In this document: positions 10,017-20,029 of the stretch, in pieces
Position numbering within the stretch: position 1 is the stretch's first letter
How the letters are laid out: each line of letters begins with the position of its first letter
Notes under the pieces: generated by a model
The model's database searches: none
The model's input: the letters and a program-made list of their open reading frames with translations, nothing else
Told to the model about the DNA's origin: nothing
Translations under genes and position numbers: made by a program
NCBI RefSeq assembly: GCF_022695595.1
Contig: NZ_CP074380.1
Location: 1,977,501 to 2,041,500, forward strand
From: Streptomyces sp. MST-110588
Lineage (GTDB): Bacteria > Actinomycetota > Actinomycetes > Streptomycetales > Streptomycetaceae
DNA length: 64,000 nt
Direction of reading: 5' to 3'

Positions 10017-10213
10017 CTTCTGCAGGGGAGCGCCGGGGTGCGGGCCGGTCTTCGATCGAAGCACCCGGTGTGATGCCGTGGTGGCGGTCATCCGGGGGCC
10101 ACTACCGAGGACCGGCGGCGTGGGGGCGCCCCACCTCATGGTGTTGCTCGTGGAACCAGACTACAAAGCTTCCGCCTGCCATGGGCCGGCAGAAGCGTCC
10201 GGTACGTACGGCA

Positions 10214-10246
10214 AAGGGAGCGGTCCCGGGTGGGAACCGCTCCCTT
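10214..10246 (-). terminator. rpsO terminator hairpin
   Basis: aagggagcggt (10214-10224) pairs with accgctccctt (10236-10246), an 11-bp stem starting 10 bases after the rpsO stop codon. It ends or attenuates rpsO transcription before pnp. Confidence 0.75.
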
Positions 10247-10255
10247 CACGGCGTC

Positions 10256-10543
10256 TTACTTGGCGCCCGCCGCGCCGCGGCGGATGCCCAGGCGCTCGAC
10301 CAGCGCACGGAAGCGCGTGATGTCCTTCTTCGCCAGGTACTGCAGCAGGCGGCGGCGCTGGCCGACCAGCAGCAGCAGACCACGGCGGGAGTGGTGGTCG
10401 TGCTTGTGGGTCTTCAGGTGCTCGGTCAGGTCCGAGATGCGGCGGGAGAGCAGCGCGACCTGGACCTCGGGGGAACCGGTGTCACCCTCCTTGGTGGCGA
10501 ACTCGGCCATGATCTGCTTCTTCGTAGCGGCGTCGAGCGACAC
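10256..10543 (-). CDS. rpsO: 30S ribosomal protein S15
   Basis: S15 is a primary binder of the central domain of 16S rRNA. The 95 residues match the family throughout: [34 protein letters not shown] and [12 protein letters not shown]. Length and ATG start are standard. The order rpsO-pnp is conserved across bacteria, which supports both calls. Upstream (10544-10646) is a promoter-bearing gap that also carries the eccD terminator at its far end. Confidence 0.98.
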   Translation of the reverse strand: MSLDAATKKQIMAEFATKEGDTGSPEVQVALLSRRISDLTEHLKTHKHDHHSRRGLLLLVGQRRRLLQYLAKKDITRFRALVERLGIRRGAAGAK

Positions 10544-10646
10544 GCGGTACTCCTTCGATGCGTCCTGACCCGGGAGCGCCCCTGGTTTGCCTCACAGGGG
10601 ATCTTCGATGACTCGTCCGGGCCGTTACTTAGCGTACCAGCAGCGG

Positions 10647-10676
10647 ACGGCCCCCTGACCGGGCGGTCAGGGGCCG
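10647..10676 (-). terminator. eccD terminator hairpin
   Basis: acggcccc-c-tgacc (10647-10660) pairs with ggtca-ggggccgt (10664-10676) around a gggc loop with one bulged C. It lies 55 bases past the eccD stop and separates the ESX locus from rpsO-pnp. Confidence 0.75.
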
Positions 10677-10730
10677 TGGTGCGCGGGCGGGCGTCCGGGC
10701 CGTCGCGGCGCCGGGGCGGGCCGGGCGGCG

Positions 10731-12209
10731 CTAGGAGGTGCTGGTCAGGCCGCGTACGGTGCCGTACACGTCCAGGACCGCCAGGCACAGCGGCACCAGC
10801 GACAGCAGGACCACGCCGTCGAAGATGTCGAAGAGCCGGCCCCAGAAGGGAGTGACACCCTTACGGGGGACGACCAGGCCCACGGCGACCAGGACCGCGG
10901 CACCGGCGGCGATGCTGGTGGTGAACCAGACGGTGCGGATGTTCAGCGGGCCGGAGTCCCCGAACCGGATGAGGTCGACGAAGATGTCGGTGGGCGGGTG
11001 CAGCGAGATGCCCAGGATCAGCAGGACGATCGTCAGGATGCCGGCCACCGTCATGCAGGCGACCTGCGAGGTGTAGTCGAACAGCCGCGCGCGCAGCATG
11101 ATCGTGATGCCCGCGGCGAGCGCGAGGAGCTGGGCCCAGACGTTGTCGGAGAAGCCCAGGACCACGCCGGCGGCGCCGACGACCAGGGCCGAGCAGCCCG
11201 CGACCAGGCCGAGCAGCAGCTCGTGGCCGCGCTTGGCCTGGTTGCCGATCTTGATGAAGTCCACCGACTCGGTCTCGGGCTGCTGGCCGGGGCCGTCGTA
11301 GTTCGAGCCCTTGGCGATCTGGTCGGGCGACTTGTAGCCGATGGGCAGCCGGGCGAAGCGCGCGGAGAGGCTGGGCAGCCAGGCCACCACCGCGATGGCG
11401 ACGACAGCGGTGACGGCGGCGACCTCCCGCGGCTCGGCGTCGGTGAGGATGGCCGCGAAGACGGCGAGGGTGCCGATGGTGGACAGGAAGGCCGCGGCCA
11501 CGAAGGGCGCGTCACCGCGCGGCAGCAGCACCACCAGCAGGACGGAGGCGATCAGTACGGTCACGCAGCCGACCAGGAAGTGCAGCCGTCCCGGGGTCTC
11601 GCCGGCGTCGACCGGGAAGACACCGGAGCCCGCGAGGAGCAGATGGGGCAGGGAGGCCAGGCCCAGGGCGATGGAGGAGGCGTGGTCGTCGTAGACCCGG
11701 GCGCGTACGCCGGCCAGCGCGACCAGGACGACGCCGGTGACACCGGCGATGATGCCCGGCAGGCGGTGCATGTCGCGGTTCTCCGGGTTGGAGAACCACA
11801 GCGCGAACGCCATCATCACCAGCAGCAGGACACCGGCGGTCAGGCCGACGACGCGCATCAGGTCGTCGCTCCAGCGGTTGCGGTTGCGCTTGACCGCGGA
11901 GGCGACGGCGTCGGAGACGTCGTCGAAGACCGGCAGGGGCAGCGACTCGGCGAACGGCCGCAGCAGGAGCAGGTCACCGTCCAGGATCTGCTGCTGGGCG
12001 AGCGAGAGGCCGGCGTCCAGGACCGTACCGTCGCGGCGCACCAGGTGATAACCGGTCGGGGCGCCCTCCGCCTGGGACTGACCGGAGAGCCGCAGGATCT
12101 CCGGGTAGATGTCGACGAGTGCGACGTCCTCGGGCAGTGCCACGTCGATCCGTGCGTCCGGCGCGGCGACTGTGACCCGGCAGAAGCCGGTGCCTGTGGT
12201 CGTGCTCAC
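10731..12209 (-). CDS. eccD: ESX/type VII secretion channel protein EccD
   Basis: EccD is the multi-pass membrane core of the ESX translocon. The 492 residues begin with a ubiquitin-like (YukD-type) domain at about 1-95, whose sequence DVALVDIYPEILRLSG and DAGLSLAQQQILDGDLLLL fits the family, followed by about eleven membrane helices from residue 125 to the end. It is transcribed away from eccC across a 252-bp divergent region. The core secretion genes are thus arranged eccD (minus) / eccC (plus) here and eccB (minus) / eccE (plus) 19 kb away. Confidence 0.93.
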   Translation of the reverse strand: MSTTTGTGFCRVTVAAPDARIDVALPEDVALVDIYPEILRLSGQSQAEGAPTGYHLVRRDGTVLDAGLSLAQQQILDGDLLLLRPFAESLPLPVFDDVSDAVASAVKRNRNRWSDDLMRVVGLTAGVLLLVMMAFALWFSNPENRDMHRLPGIIAGVTGVVLVALAGVRARVYDDHASSIALGLASLPHLLLAGSGVFPVDAGETPGRLHFLVGCVTVLIASVLLVVLLPRGDAPFVAAAFLSTIGTLAVFAAILTDAEPREVAAVTAVVAIAVVAWLPSLSARFARLPIGYKSPDQIAKGSNYDGPGQQPETESVDFIKIGNQAKRGHELLLGLVAGCSALVVGAAGVVLGFSDNVWAQLLALAAGITIMLRARLFDYTSQVACMTVAGILTIVLLILGISLHPPTDIFVDLIRFGDSGPLNIRTVWFTTSIAAGAAVLVAVGLVVPRKGVTPFWGRLFDIFDGVVLLSLVPLCLAVLDVYGTVRGLTSTS

Positions 12210-12461
12210 CTGGCGGTTCCCCCTATCCGTTGGGCGGTTTGTCGCGTGCGCTCCCTTATATATAGGGCCGTGATGACGGGGCCGGGCGCGCTCGCGGTGC
12301 GTCAGCGTACCCCTCGGTTACGCCGCCGCCCCACCCGCCCCAGGGCTTGACCACGGACAGTAGGATCAACGCCTGCGTCGGGCCATGCACTTGGCTCGGG
12401 GGACCGTCGAACCAACGGGGGCGGTCCGAATCTGCGAGAAGCATGAAGGACTGATGCCTCG
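12210..12461. promoter_or_regulatory. Divergent eccD/eccC promoter region
   Basis: This 252-bp gap contains an unusual AT island, cccttatatatagggc at 12253-12268, which offers a -10-like TATATA for eccD. A TAGGAT element at 12361-12366, typical of Streptomyces -10 boxes, points toward eccC about 95 bases before its start. I could not find a convincing -35 for either, so promoter positions are tentative. Confidence 0.4.
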
Positions 12462-15400
12462 GTGAGCGTTGTCATCGTCAAGCGCCCGCCCCGCGCGCTG
12501 CCACCTGATGTCCCCAGTGAGGAGTTGACGCTCGAAGCACCTCCGGAGCTGCCTCGCGAGGGCGACGACAACCTCATGATGAACCTGCTGCCGATGCTCG
12601 GCATGGGTTCCTCGGCGGCGTTCTTGTTCATGCCCGGCTCCCAGCCGTTCATGAAGATCATGGGCGGCATGATGGTGGTCTCCACCCTCGCGATGGCGAT
12701 CGTCCAGATCGTCAAGGCGCGGCAGGGACCGTCGGGGCAAATGCTCCAGGAGCGGCAGGACTACCTCAAATACCTTACGCAAAAGCGTAAGGAAGTGCGG
12801 CGTACGGCACGCAAGCAGCGCGACGCTCAGCTCTTCCTGCACCCCGACCCGGCGCAGCTCTGGTCGATCGTGGCCGAGGGCAAGCGGGTGTGGGAGCGGC
12901 GCGCCTCGGACGAGGACTTCGCGCAGATACGGATGGGACTGGGGCCGCAGCAACTGGCCACGCCCCTGAAGGCTCCGGAGACCGCGCCGGTGGACGAGCT
13001 GGAGCCGCTCACCGCGCACGCGATGAAGGAGTTCCTCGACAAGCACGGGCATTTGGACGCGCTGCCGCTGGCCGTCTCGCTGCGCGCCTTCTACCACCTG
13101 ACCATTTCCGGCGATCCGGACACCGTGTACGGTTCCGCGCGCGCCATGATCGCGCAGTTGTGCACCCTGCACTCCCCCGAGGACCTGGTCGTGGCCGTGG
13201 TGGCGTCGCCGGGCGCACAGGCGGAGTGGGAGTGGACCAAGTGGCTGCCGCACGTCCAGGACAAGTCCGTGGACGGCGCCGGCACCCGCCGGCTGATCGT
13301 CGGGGACCTGGGCGAGATCGAGGAACTGCTCGCGGACGAGCTGGAGGGCCGGGGCCGCTTCAACCCGCAGGGCGCTCCGGTCAGCGACACCCCGCACGTG
13401 GTGGTCGTACTGGACGCCGGTGAAGTGCCGGTCGACTCGGTGATCGCCGGCGCGGAGGGTCTTCAGGGCGTCACGATCCTGGAGATCGTGCCGGGCGACC
13501 TGGACGAGATCCGCGGCGGTCTGGCTGTACAGGTGTGGCCGGACAAGCTGGTGCTGGAGTCGGCGAACGGCGCCGTCTACACCGGCACCTGCGACGTTCT
13601 GTCGGTCCCCGAGGCCGAGTCGCTGGCGCGGCTGCTGGCCCCGCTGCGGGCCGGTTCGGGCGCCGACGGCGAGGAACCGCTGCTGTCCAACCTGGACTTC
13701 ACCGACCTGATGAACATCGGTGACGCCGGGTCGGTGGACGTATCGCGCACCTGGCGCCCGCGCACGCTGCACGAGCGGCTGCGGGTGCCGATCGGTGTCG
13801 ACAAGGACGGCCAGCCCGTCATGCTCGACCTCAAGGAGGCCTCGCAGGAGGGCATGGGCCCGCACGGCCTGTGTGTCGGCGCCACCGGTTCCGGCAAGTC
13901 CGAGGTGCTGCGCACCCTCGTGCTCGCCCTGGCGGTCACCCACTCCTCGGAGACCCTCAACTTCATCCTCGCGGACTTCAAGGGCGGTGCCACCTTCACC
14001 GGCATGTCCGAGATGCCGCACGTCGCCGCCGTCATCACCAACCTCGCCGACGACGTCAGCCTGATCGACCGCATGCGCGACTCGATCACCGGTGAACTCC
14101 AGCGCCGTCAGGAGCTGCTGCGCTCGGCGGGCAACTACGCCAACATCACGGACTACGAGAAGGCGCGCGCCGCCGGCGCCCCGCTGGACCCGCTGCCGTC
14201 GCTGGTGATGGTGCTCGACGAGTTCAGCGAGCTGCTGACCGCCAAGCCCGACTTCATCGACATGTTCATCCAGATCGGCCGGATCGGCCGTTCGATGGGT
14301 GTGCACATGCTGCTCGCCTCGCAGCGCCTGGAGGAAGGCAAGCTGCGCGGCCTGGACACCTTCCTGTCCTACCGGCTGGGTCTGCGGACCTTCTCCGCGG
14401 CCGAGTCCCGTACGGCGATCGGCGTCCCGGATGCCTACCACCTGCCGAACGTGCCGGGTTCGGGCATCTTGAAGTACGACACCGAGACCATGGTGCAGTT
14501 CAAGGCCGCCTACGTCTCCGGTCCCTACCGTGGCCCCGGGGCCACCAGCGGCGGTGGCGGCAGCCGTACGCACCGCAGGCCGGTACCGTTCACCGCCGCG
14601 CCGGTCGCCCTGCAGGTCATCGAGGAAGCGCCCCGGGAGCCCGTCGCCCCGCAGCAGGACGACGCGCTGGCCGACACCGTCCTGGACGTCATCGTCCAGC
14701 GGATGCAGGGCCAGGGCCCGCCGGCGCACCAGGTGTGGCTGCCGCCGCTGGACGAGCCCCCGACGGTCAACCAGCTCCTCCCGGCGCTCGCGGTCACGCC
14801 CGAGCGGGGCGTGCACGCCCCGGAGTACACGGCGCTCGGCAAGCTGGTCGTGCCGGTCGCGCTCGTGGACAAGCCGTTCGAGCAGCGCCGCGACGTGATG
14901 TACCTGGACTTCTCCGCCGGTGCCGGCCACGGCCTGGTCGTCGGTGGTCCGCAGTCCGGCAAGTCGACGCTGATCCGCTCCACGATGGCCGCCTTCGCGC
15001 TCACCCACACCCCGGCGGAGGTGCAGTTCTACTGCCTGGACTTCGGTGGCGGCGGCATGCTCGCCATGGAGGACCTGCCGCACGTCGGCGGGGTCGCCTC
15101 ACGTCTGGACGCCGAGAAGGTCCGCCGTACGGTCTCCGAGGTCGTCGGCATCCTCAACGAGCGCGAGGAGTTCTTCCGCTCCAACAGCATCGACTCCATG
15201 GGGACCTACCGCCAGCGCCGTGCGGCGGGCGCCTTCCCCGACCAGAAGTGGGGCGATGTCTTCCTGATCATCGACGGCTGGGGCACCTTCAAGACCGACT
15301 ACGAGCAGCTCGACCCGGTGATCCTGGACCTGGCCACCCGCGGCCTGGGCTTCGGTATCCACCTGATCATCGGCTCGTCCCGGTACACCGAGGTCCGGCC

Positions 15401-16411
15401 GGCCCTGCGCGACCAGCTCCTGAACCGCGTCGAGCTGCGCCTGGGCGACCCGATGGAGTCCGAGTTCGACCGCAAGCGCGCCGAGAACGTCCCCATGGGC
15501 AAGCCCGGCCGCGGTCTGTCGCCCGAGAAGCTGGACTACCTGGCCGCGCTGCCGCGCATCGACGGGATCAGCGACCCGGAGTCCCTCAGCGACGGCATGG
15601 CGCACCTGGTGGCCACCGTCAAGGAGCACTGGCAGAAGGAACCGGCCCCCAAGGTGCGGATGCTGCCGACCATGCTCCACGTCAACGAGCTGCCCCGGGG
15701 CGGCGACTACCCGGAGCACGGTATCGCCATCGGTGTCGACGAGACGACGCTCTCCCCGGCGTTCATCGACTTCGAGACCGACCCGCTGCTGGTCATCTAC
15801 GGAGAGAGCGAGTCCGGCAAGTCCTCGCTGCTGCGGCTGCTCGCCAAGCAGATCGCCGAGCGCTACCCGACGGACAAGGCCCTGATGGTCGTGTCGGACT
15901 ACCGGCGCGCGCTGCTCGGCGAGGTGCCGGAGAGCCATGTCTACAAGTACTGCGCGGCGGGGCCGCAGTTGCAGGAGGTCATCACCGGACTGGCCGGCTC
16001 GCTGGGCCGCCGGATGCCGGGCCCGGACGTCACGCCCGAGCAGTTGCGCAACCGTAGCTGGTACGACCTGCCGGACGCCTTCGTCATCGTCGACGACTAC
16101 GACCTGGTGGCGACCAGCAGCGGCAACCCGCTCATGCCGCTGGTGGAGTACCTGCCGTTCGCCCGTGACCTGGGCCTGCGGCTGATCCTGGCGCGCAGTT
16201 CCTCCGGCGCGGGACGGTCCTCCTTCGAGCCCGTCATGCAGCGCACCAAGGAACTCGGCGCGCAGGGTCTGATCCTCTCCGGTGACCCGGGCGAGGGCCG
16301 CTGTTCGGCAACATCAAGGCGACGAGCCTGACGCCGGGACGGGCGCAGTTCATCACGCGCAAGCGGGGGGCGCAGCTCGTCCAGACGGGCTGGCTGCCAC
16401 CCAACAGCTGA
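12462..16411 (+). CDS. eccC: ESX/type VII secretion ATPase EccC, one apparent frameshift near the end
   Basis: EccC is the FtsK/SpoIIIE-type motor that recognises and drives substrates through the ESX channel. Two membrane helices lie at about residues 36-85; three P-loop ATPase domains follow, with Walker A motifs GATGSGKS (473-480), GGPQSGKST (828-836) and GESESGKSS (1114-1122), the last being the more degenerate type. Start: GTG 12462, with GAAGGA upstream. At 16300/16301 the frame breaks: one extra C restores RLFGNIKATSLTPGRAQFIT and the ending QTGWLPPNS, giving 1,316 residues; as read, the last 37 residues are replaced by a short wrong tail. It is a single-polypeptide EccC, not split into Ca and Cb. 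Confidence 0.95.
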
Positions 16412-16435
16412 GCCGGTGTACGCCGATATGCGAAG

Positions 16436-16479
16436 ACGGCGGTGGGGCGTTCCTCCTGGGAGGGGCGCCCCACCGCCGT
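16436..16479 (+). terminator. eccC terminator, also facing a convergent gene
   Basis: acggcggtggggcg (16436-16449) pairs perfectly with 16466-16479 (14 bp), with further complementarity in the loop (cctcc/ggagg). It starts 25 bases after the restored eccC stop and 59 bases before the end of the convergent 16,538 gene. Confidence 0.8.
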
Positions 16480-16537
16480 TGTGCGGGGAAGTGGGGGTGA
16501 GGGGGTACGGGGATTCGGGGGGTATGAGGGCCTGGGA

Positions 16538-17377
16538 TCAGCCGAAGGCGCCGTGCCGCTGGACGTCGGTCCGCGGCGCGGCGGCCGGTGCGGCGCTGGT
16601 TCCCTTCTCCTTGCCGCTCTTCTCCGCACCCGCGCCGGGGCCGGTGCCGGTACCGGCGTCCGCGGGCTTTGCCTCGCCCGAGCCGCCCTTCGCGCCCGAG
16701 CCGACCTGCGTGCCCGTGGTGTCTTTGGCGCCCGCGGCCGTGGCGGCGTCCGTACGGGATCCCGTACGTGTTCCCACGCCGGAGCCCGTGACGGAGGCGG
16801 GTCCGCCGGCCGCGCTCACGCCCGTACGCACCCCCTTCGCCACGCCCTCGCCACCGCGCCGTGCGGAAGAGCCGGTCCCGGGCGGGCCGAAGGGGTCGGG
16901 GCCCGACGGCGCGGAGGAGGTGGCCCACTCGCCGTGGAGGGCGGGCCGCTGCCCCTGGCCGCCGCCCTTGCCGCCCTTGCCCCGCCCGCCGAACATCCCG
17001 CCAAGGGAAGTAGCCATCTGGCCCAGGGCCATGAAGCCGTACGCCGTCTGGGAGCCGGAACCGGAGGACCGGGAGCCGCCGTCGGAGGAGTCCTCGGCCG
17101 GCGCGTCGCCGCCGCCCTTGCTGTCCGCGGGATGTGCGGCGGCGCTCTCCAGGTCGGCGGCGGCCAGTTCGAAGGCGGGCAGCGATTCGTCCACGGTCCG
17201 CTTCAGCCGGTGCCAGTCCGCCGCGAACGCCTCGCCCGCCGGGCCCTGCCAGTTCTCCGCCGCGGCCCTGGCCACCTGACGGTCCAGATCCCGCACCAGG
17301 CCGTCCAGGTGCTTGCCCATGTCCCGCCAGCCGGCCGCCGCGTCGTGCAGCACTCCCGGGTCACGCCGCTCGGTCAC
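16538..17377 (-). CDS. WXG100-like ESX substrate with long Gly/Ala/Ser-rich tail
   Basis: The first 85 residues of this 279-residue protein form the WXG100 helical hairpin pattern with the turn NWQGPAGEAF (Trp43-Gln-Gly45). The remainder is low complexity: Gly/Ser/Lys-rich, then Ala/Thr-rich, with no enzymatic motif. It is probably a secreted ESX substrate whose tail is disordered; I see no toxin domain. The GTG start overlaps the stop of the upstream 102-residue gene (GTGA, 17374-17377), so the two are made together and may pair as Esx-type partners do. Confidence 0.75.
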   Translation of the reverse strand: MTERRDPGVLHDAAAGWRDMGKHLDGLVRDLDRQVARAAAENWQGPAGEAFAADWHRLKRTVDESLPAFELAAADLESAAAHPADSKGGGDAPAEDSSDGGSRSSGSGSQTAYGFMALGQMATSLGGMFGGRGKGGKGGGQGQRPALHGEWATSSAPSGPDPFGPPGTGSSARRGGEGVAKGVRTGVSAAGGPASVTGSGVGTRTGSRTDAATAAGAKDTTGTQVGSGAKGGSGEAKPADAGTGTGPGAGAEKSGKEKGTSAAPAAAPRTDVQRHGAFG

Positions 17378-17682
17378 TGAACACTCCGGATCATCTCGGC
17401 GATTTCTTCTTCGGCCGCTTCGGTGCCGGCGGCGTTCTCCTTTATGCCGCCACCGACCTCCGCCAGGCGCTGCTGGAGCTGTACGAGCGCGCGCTCGGCC
17501 TGTTCGTACATCTCCAGAAAGGGACCGGCCGCCTCCCGCGAACCGAATCCGTCACACAGCGCCTCGGCATCGGTCCGCCGTCTGAAAGCGGTGAGTTGCC
17601 GGCCCAGGTCGTCCGCGTGCATCTCGAAGGCCGTACCGAGCCTGTGCAACTCCCCGGTACTGATCCGGACCTCTTCGGACAT
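17374..17682 (-). CDS. ESX-associated small helical protein (WXG100/EspC-like)
   Basis: A 102-residue, mostly helical protein beginning MSEEVRISTGELHRLG, with a central turn (CDGFGSREAAGPFLEMYEQA) in the place of WXG but without the Trp. This is the look of ESX partner proteins of the DUF2580/EspC type. The ATG at 17682 is preferred because GGGGAGAA lies 5 bases upstream; the open frame reaches 20 codons further. It is the first gene of a two-gene unit with the WXG100-like 16,538 gene. Confidence 0.75.
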   Translation of the reverse strand: MSEEVRISTGELHRLGTAFEMHADDLGRQLTAFRRRTDAEALCDGFGSREAAGPFLEMYEQAERALVQLQQRLAEVGGGIKENAAGTEAAEEEIAEMIRSVQ

Positions 17683-18018
17683 CTTTTCTCCCCGTATTGA
17701 TGGGCGCGGCAAACCCGCTGAACACCGCCCCAGGTCTAGCACACCCGGAAAGCCGCCGACGTGCCGTCCTCGCGGTCGGCGCCGGCCGGGACGGAAGGAA
17801 AACGGAAGGAAAACGGATCAAGATCCCGTAATGCCAACCACCCGCCCCGACCGATGTTTTGCCCGCTGCGTCGGCCACGGCTTCGGCTGCCGTATCGGGC
17901 ACCGTATCGGGCACCGCCGCGACCGCCGTCTTGACCGAATGTTCGGCGCCGTCATTAGACTCGTGACGCCGGTGCCGCACGAGCGGTTGCTGTACCACGG
18001 AGTTCTCTGGGGGAACAC
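17683..18018. promoter_or_regulatory. 336-bp divergent region with a promoter, dyad and tandem repeat
   Basis: On the plus strand TTGACC (17931-17936) and TAGACT (17956-17961) are separated by 19 bases and lie 58 bases before the 18,019 start, a good match to Streptomyces housekeeping promoters. A 12-bp dyad, ccgaatgttcgg (17935-17946), overlaps the -35 end and spacer, as an operator would. Nearby, cgtatcgggcac is repeated in tandem at 17891-17914. The part near 17683 should hold the promoter of the minus-strand pair, but I see no clear boxes there. Confidence 0.6.
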
Positions 18019-18429
18019 ATGAGCAATGAACGGCAGATCCGGGACGAGGACCTGATGGACGTCGCCCAGGATCCCGAGCAGGCGCACCGGCTGCGCAAAG
18101 CCCTGCAGACGCTGGCGACCAACCCCAAGGTGGGCGGCAAGCTCCAGGAAATGGCCCAGGAGGTGCTTTCCGGGCGGATCGGCATGAAGGAAGCCATCCA
18201 GACGGAGCGCTACATGGACGCATTGGGCGACCGGATTCAGGAGATCCGGCACGCGGCGGAGAACCAGACCACGCAGGAGCGGGAGGCCCAGCGCGAACTG
18301 GTCGAGCGCTGGAAGCGGCAGCAGCAGGAAGAGGAGGACCGGGAGCGCGCCGAGCGCGACGGCCCCACGGCGGGCATCATCAGCACGCCACGGCGCAAGG
18401 GCCACAGCGGGCCGGGCCACCGGGGATAA
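18019..18429 (+). CDS. Conserved charged coiled-coil protein in the ESX locus
   Basis: A 136-residue protein with no membrane segment: a helical N-terminal region (DLMDVAQDPEQAHRLRKAL), a middle segment ending GDRIQEIRHAAENQT, and a strongly charged coiled coil rich in Gln, Glu and Arg (about residues 80-115), then a basic tail. GGGGGAAC precedes the ATG. I recognise it only as a protein that recurs in streptomycete ESX regions; its function is unknown. It has its own promoter and operator-like dyad just upstream. Confidence 0.7.
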   Translation: MSNERQIRDEDLMDVAQDPEQAHRLRKALQTLATNPKVGGKLQEMAQEVLSGRIGMKEAIQTERYMDALGDRIQEIRHAAENQTTQEREAQRELVERWKRQQQEEEDRERAERDGPTAGIISTPRRKGHSGPGHRG

Positions 18430-18563
18430 GGGACGAGGCGTCCACCGGGGAGCAAGGGACGAGGCGGGCCACCCACCGGGGACAAGGCCCCCCGTTCCCG
18501 CCGCCGTTGCTATCCTGCGCGGTCGCGTGTCTTCCGCACGGCGCGCAGGAGAGAGCGGAGCAA

Positions 18564-19798
18564 ATGCCACAAATTCGGGTGCTCAGTAACGGTGCACGTA
18601 TCACCGCCGGCATATTCTGCCTTCTTTTCTTTCTGCACACCGCGTACTGGCTGGGCCACGATGTCGCGCATGCCGGCACCGAAGCCATGTGGGAATACTG
18701 GACGCGAGGTGTGACCAAGGAGGCCGCCTCCTCCAACGCCGCCCTGGTGACCACCCCCTACGACATCGGACTGGCCATCTTGCAAGCGAGCGCGGCGTGG
18801 TCCGCGTTCGCCGGGTGGCGGTCGGCCGGCGGGCTGCTCGCCACGGCCACCGCCCTGTCGTTCGCCCTGCGGCTGCAGGTCGTCGTCAGTGCGGGTTCCC
18901 ACACATCGGACAACCGCTGGTTCGTCGGGATGCCGCAGAACCCGGACACCGGCACCACGATGGAGGCGGTCCTCATCTCCTCCCTCTGGCTGCTGCTCTT
19001 CGCGTTCGCCGCGGCCGTCGTGCAGGTGGCCGGCATCCGCGCCTGGCCCGGACGCCGGCCGCAGCCCGGCCATCCGCCCGTACGGCCGGCCGGATCCGCG
19101 GGCACGGTCGGCGCCCTGATCCTCGGCGCCATCACACTGTGCTACCTGGGGTGGATCGTTTACGCGCTGGTGGAGATGCCGGGCAGCAGTCTCGGCGCCC
19201 TCTTCCTCGGCCACGGGCTGCTCCTCGCGTTCCTGGCCGTCGCTCCCGGCTGGTTCTGGCTGACCGCCATCCCGCTGTGCTCGATCGGCGCGCTGCTGGC
19301 CGGCACCCGGCGGGTGTCCGCCCGCGGCTTCTCGCTGGGCCTGGCGATGCTGCTGCTGCCCGCCTCCCTCTCCAGCCTGGCCTCGATGCTGGTCACCGGC
19401 ACCCTCTTCCACCTGGAATCCGGCGCGGAGGGCGGTGCGCTGCTGGGCCGGGTGCTGACGCTGCTGGAACTGTTCGGGTCGATCACGATCCTGGTGCTGA
19501 TGGGCAGGCGCGGCGAGCCGGTGGCTCCTGCGGGGATGCCGGGGATGGGTGTTCCCGGCATGGGCGTTCCGGGATGGGGGTTCCGGGGATGGGGGCTCCT
19601 GGCATGGGAGCGCCGTACGGTGCGCCGGCACCCGGTTATCCGCCCGCCGGGCCCCCCGGATACGGACACCCGGCTCCCGGCGGCTTCCCGGCTCCGCAGG
19701 GCGGTGGCTGGTCGCAGCCCGCGCCGCCGATGCCCCCGATGGCTCCGCCGGCCGCACCGCCGCCGCCCCAGGGCGGCTTCGGCCCGCCGCCCGCGTAG
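18564..19798 (+). CDS. ESX-locus multi-pass membrane protein, one apparent frameshift
   Basis: The restored protein is 411 residues, with about six to seven hydrophobic helices between residues 10 and 320 and a proline/glycine/methionine-rich tail built on PGMGVPGMGAPGMG repeats ending GGFGPPPA. The frame changes at the ggg run 19571-19573; one extra G restores the repeat register, whereas the uncorrected frame reads arginine-rich nonsense past the proper stop. ATG 18564 follows GGAG. Function unknown; it may be an accessory membrane part of the ESX machine. A strong hairpin ends the transcript at 19915-19945. Confidence 0.72.
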
Positions 19799-19825
19799 CA
19801 CCGTACGGCAGGAGGGCCGCGCGCA

Positions 19826-19877
19826 GATCCGTACGGCGGAGGCGGTGCGCGTCGATCCGTACGGCGGAAGCGGTGCG
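19826..19877. repeat. Intergenic 28-bp tandem repeat
   Basis: gatccgtacggcggaggcgg plus gtgcg at 19826-19849 recurs with one difference at 19854-19877, and a truncated third copy (gatccgtacggca) begins at 19902. The array sits between the membrane-protein stop and its terminator; no coding role is evident. Confidence 0.8.
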
Positions 19878-19914
19878 TGAGAGAGCGGGGAAGCGGGCGG
19901 AGATCCGTACGGCA

Positions 19915-19945
19915 GGGGCCCGCCGGGAACTTCCCGGCGGGCCCC
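19915..19945 (+). terminator. Terminator hairpin after the ESX membrane-protein gene
   Basis: ggggcccgccgggaa (19915-19929) and its exact complement (19931-19945) give a stem of up to 15 bp with a minimal loop (realistically 13 bp with a 5-nt loop). It precedes the 20,030 gene on the same strand. Confidence 0.8.
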
Positions 19946-20029
19946 GCGCGTCCCGGATCATAGGATCGACCGGCGCACGCAGGCGTCCGCGACGATGAAA
20001 AGCTACGGTTCATGGGGGACAGGGAATTC

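Noticed and set aside
12366..15938. Minus-strand open frames under eccC (905 and 279 residues)
   Set aside because: Antisense shadows; His/Arg/Asp-rich with no domain pattern.
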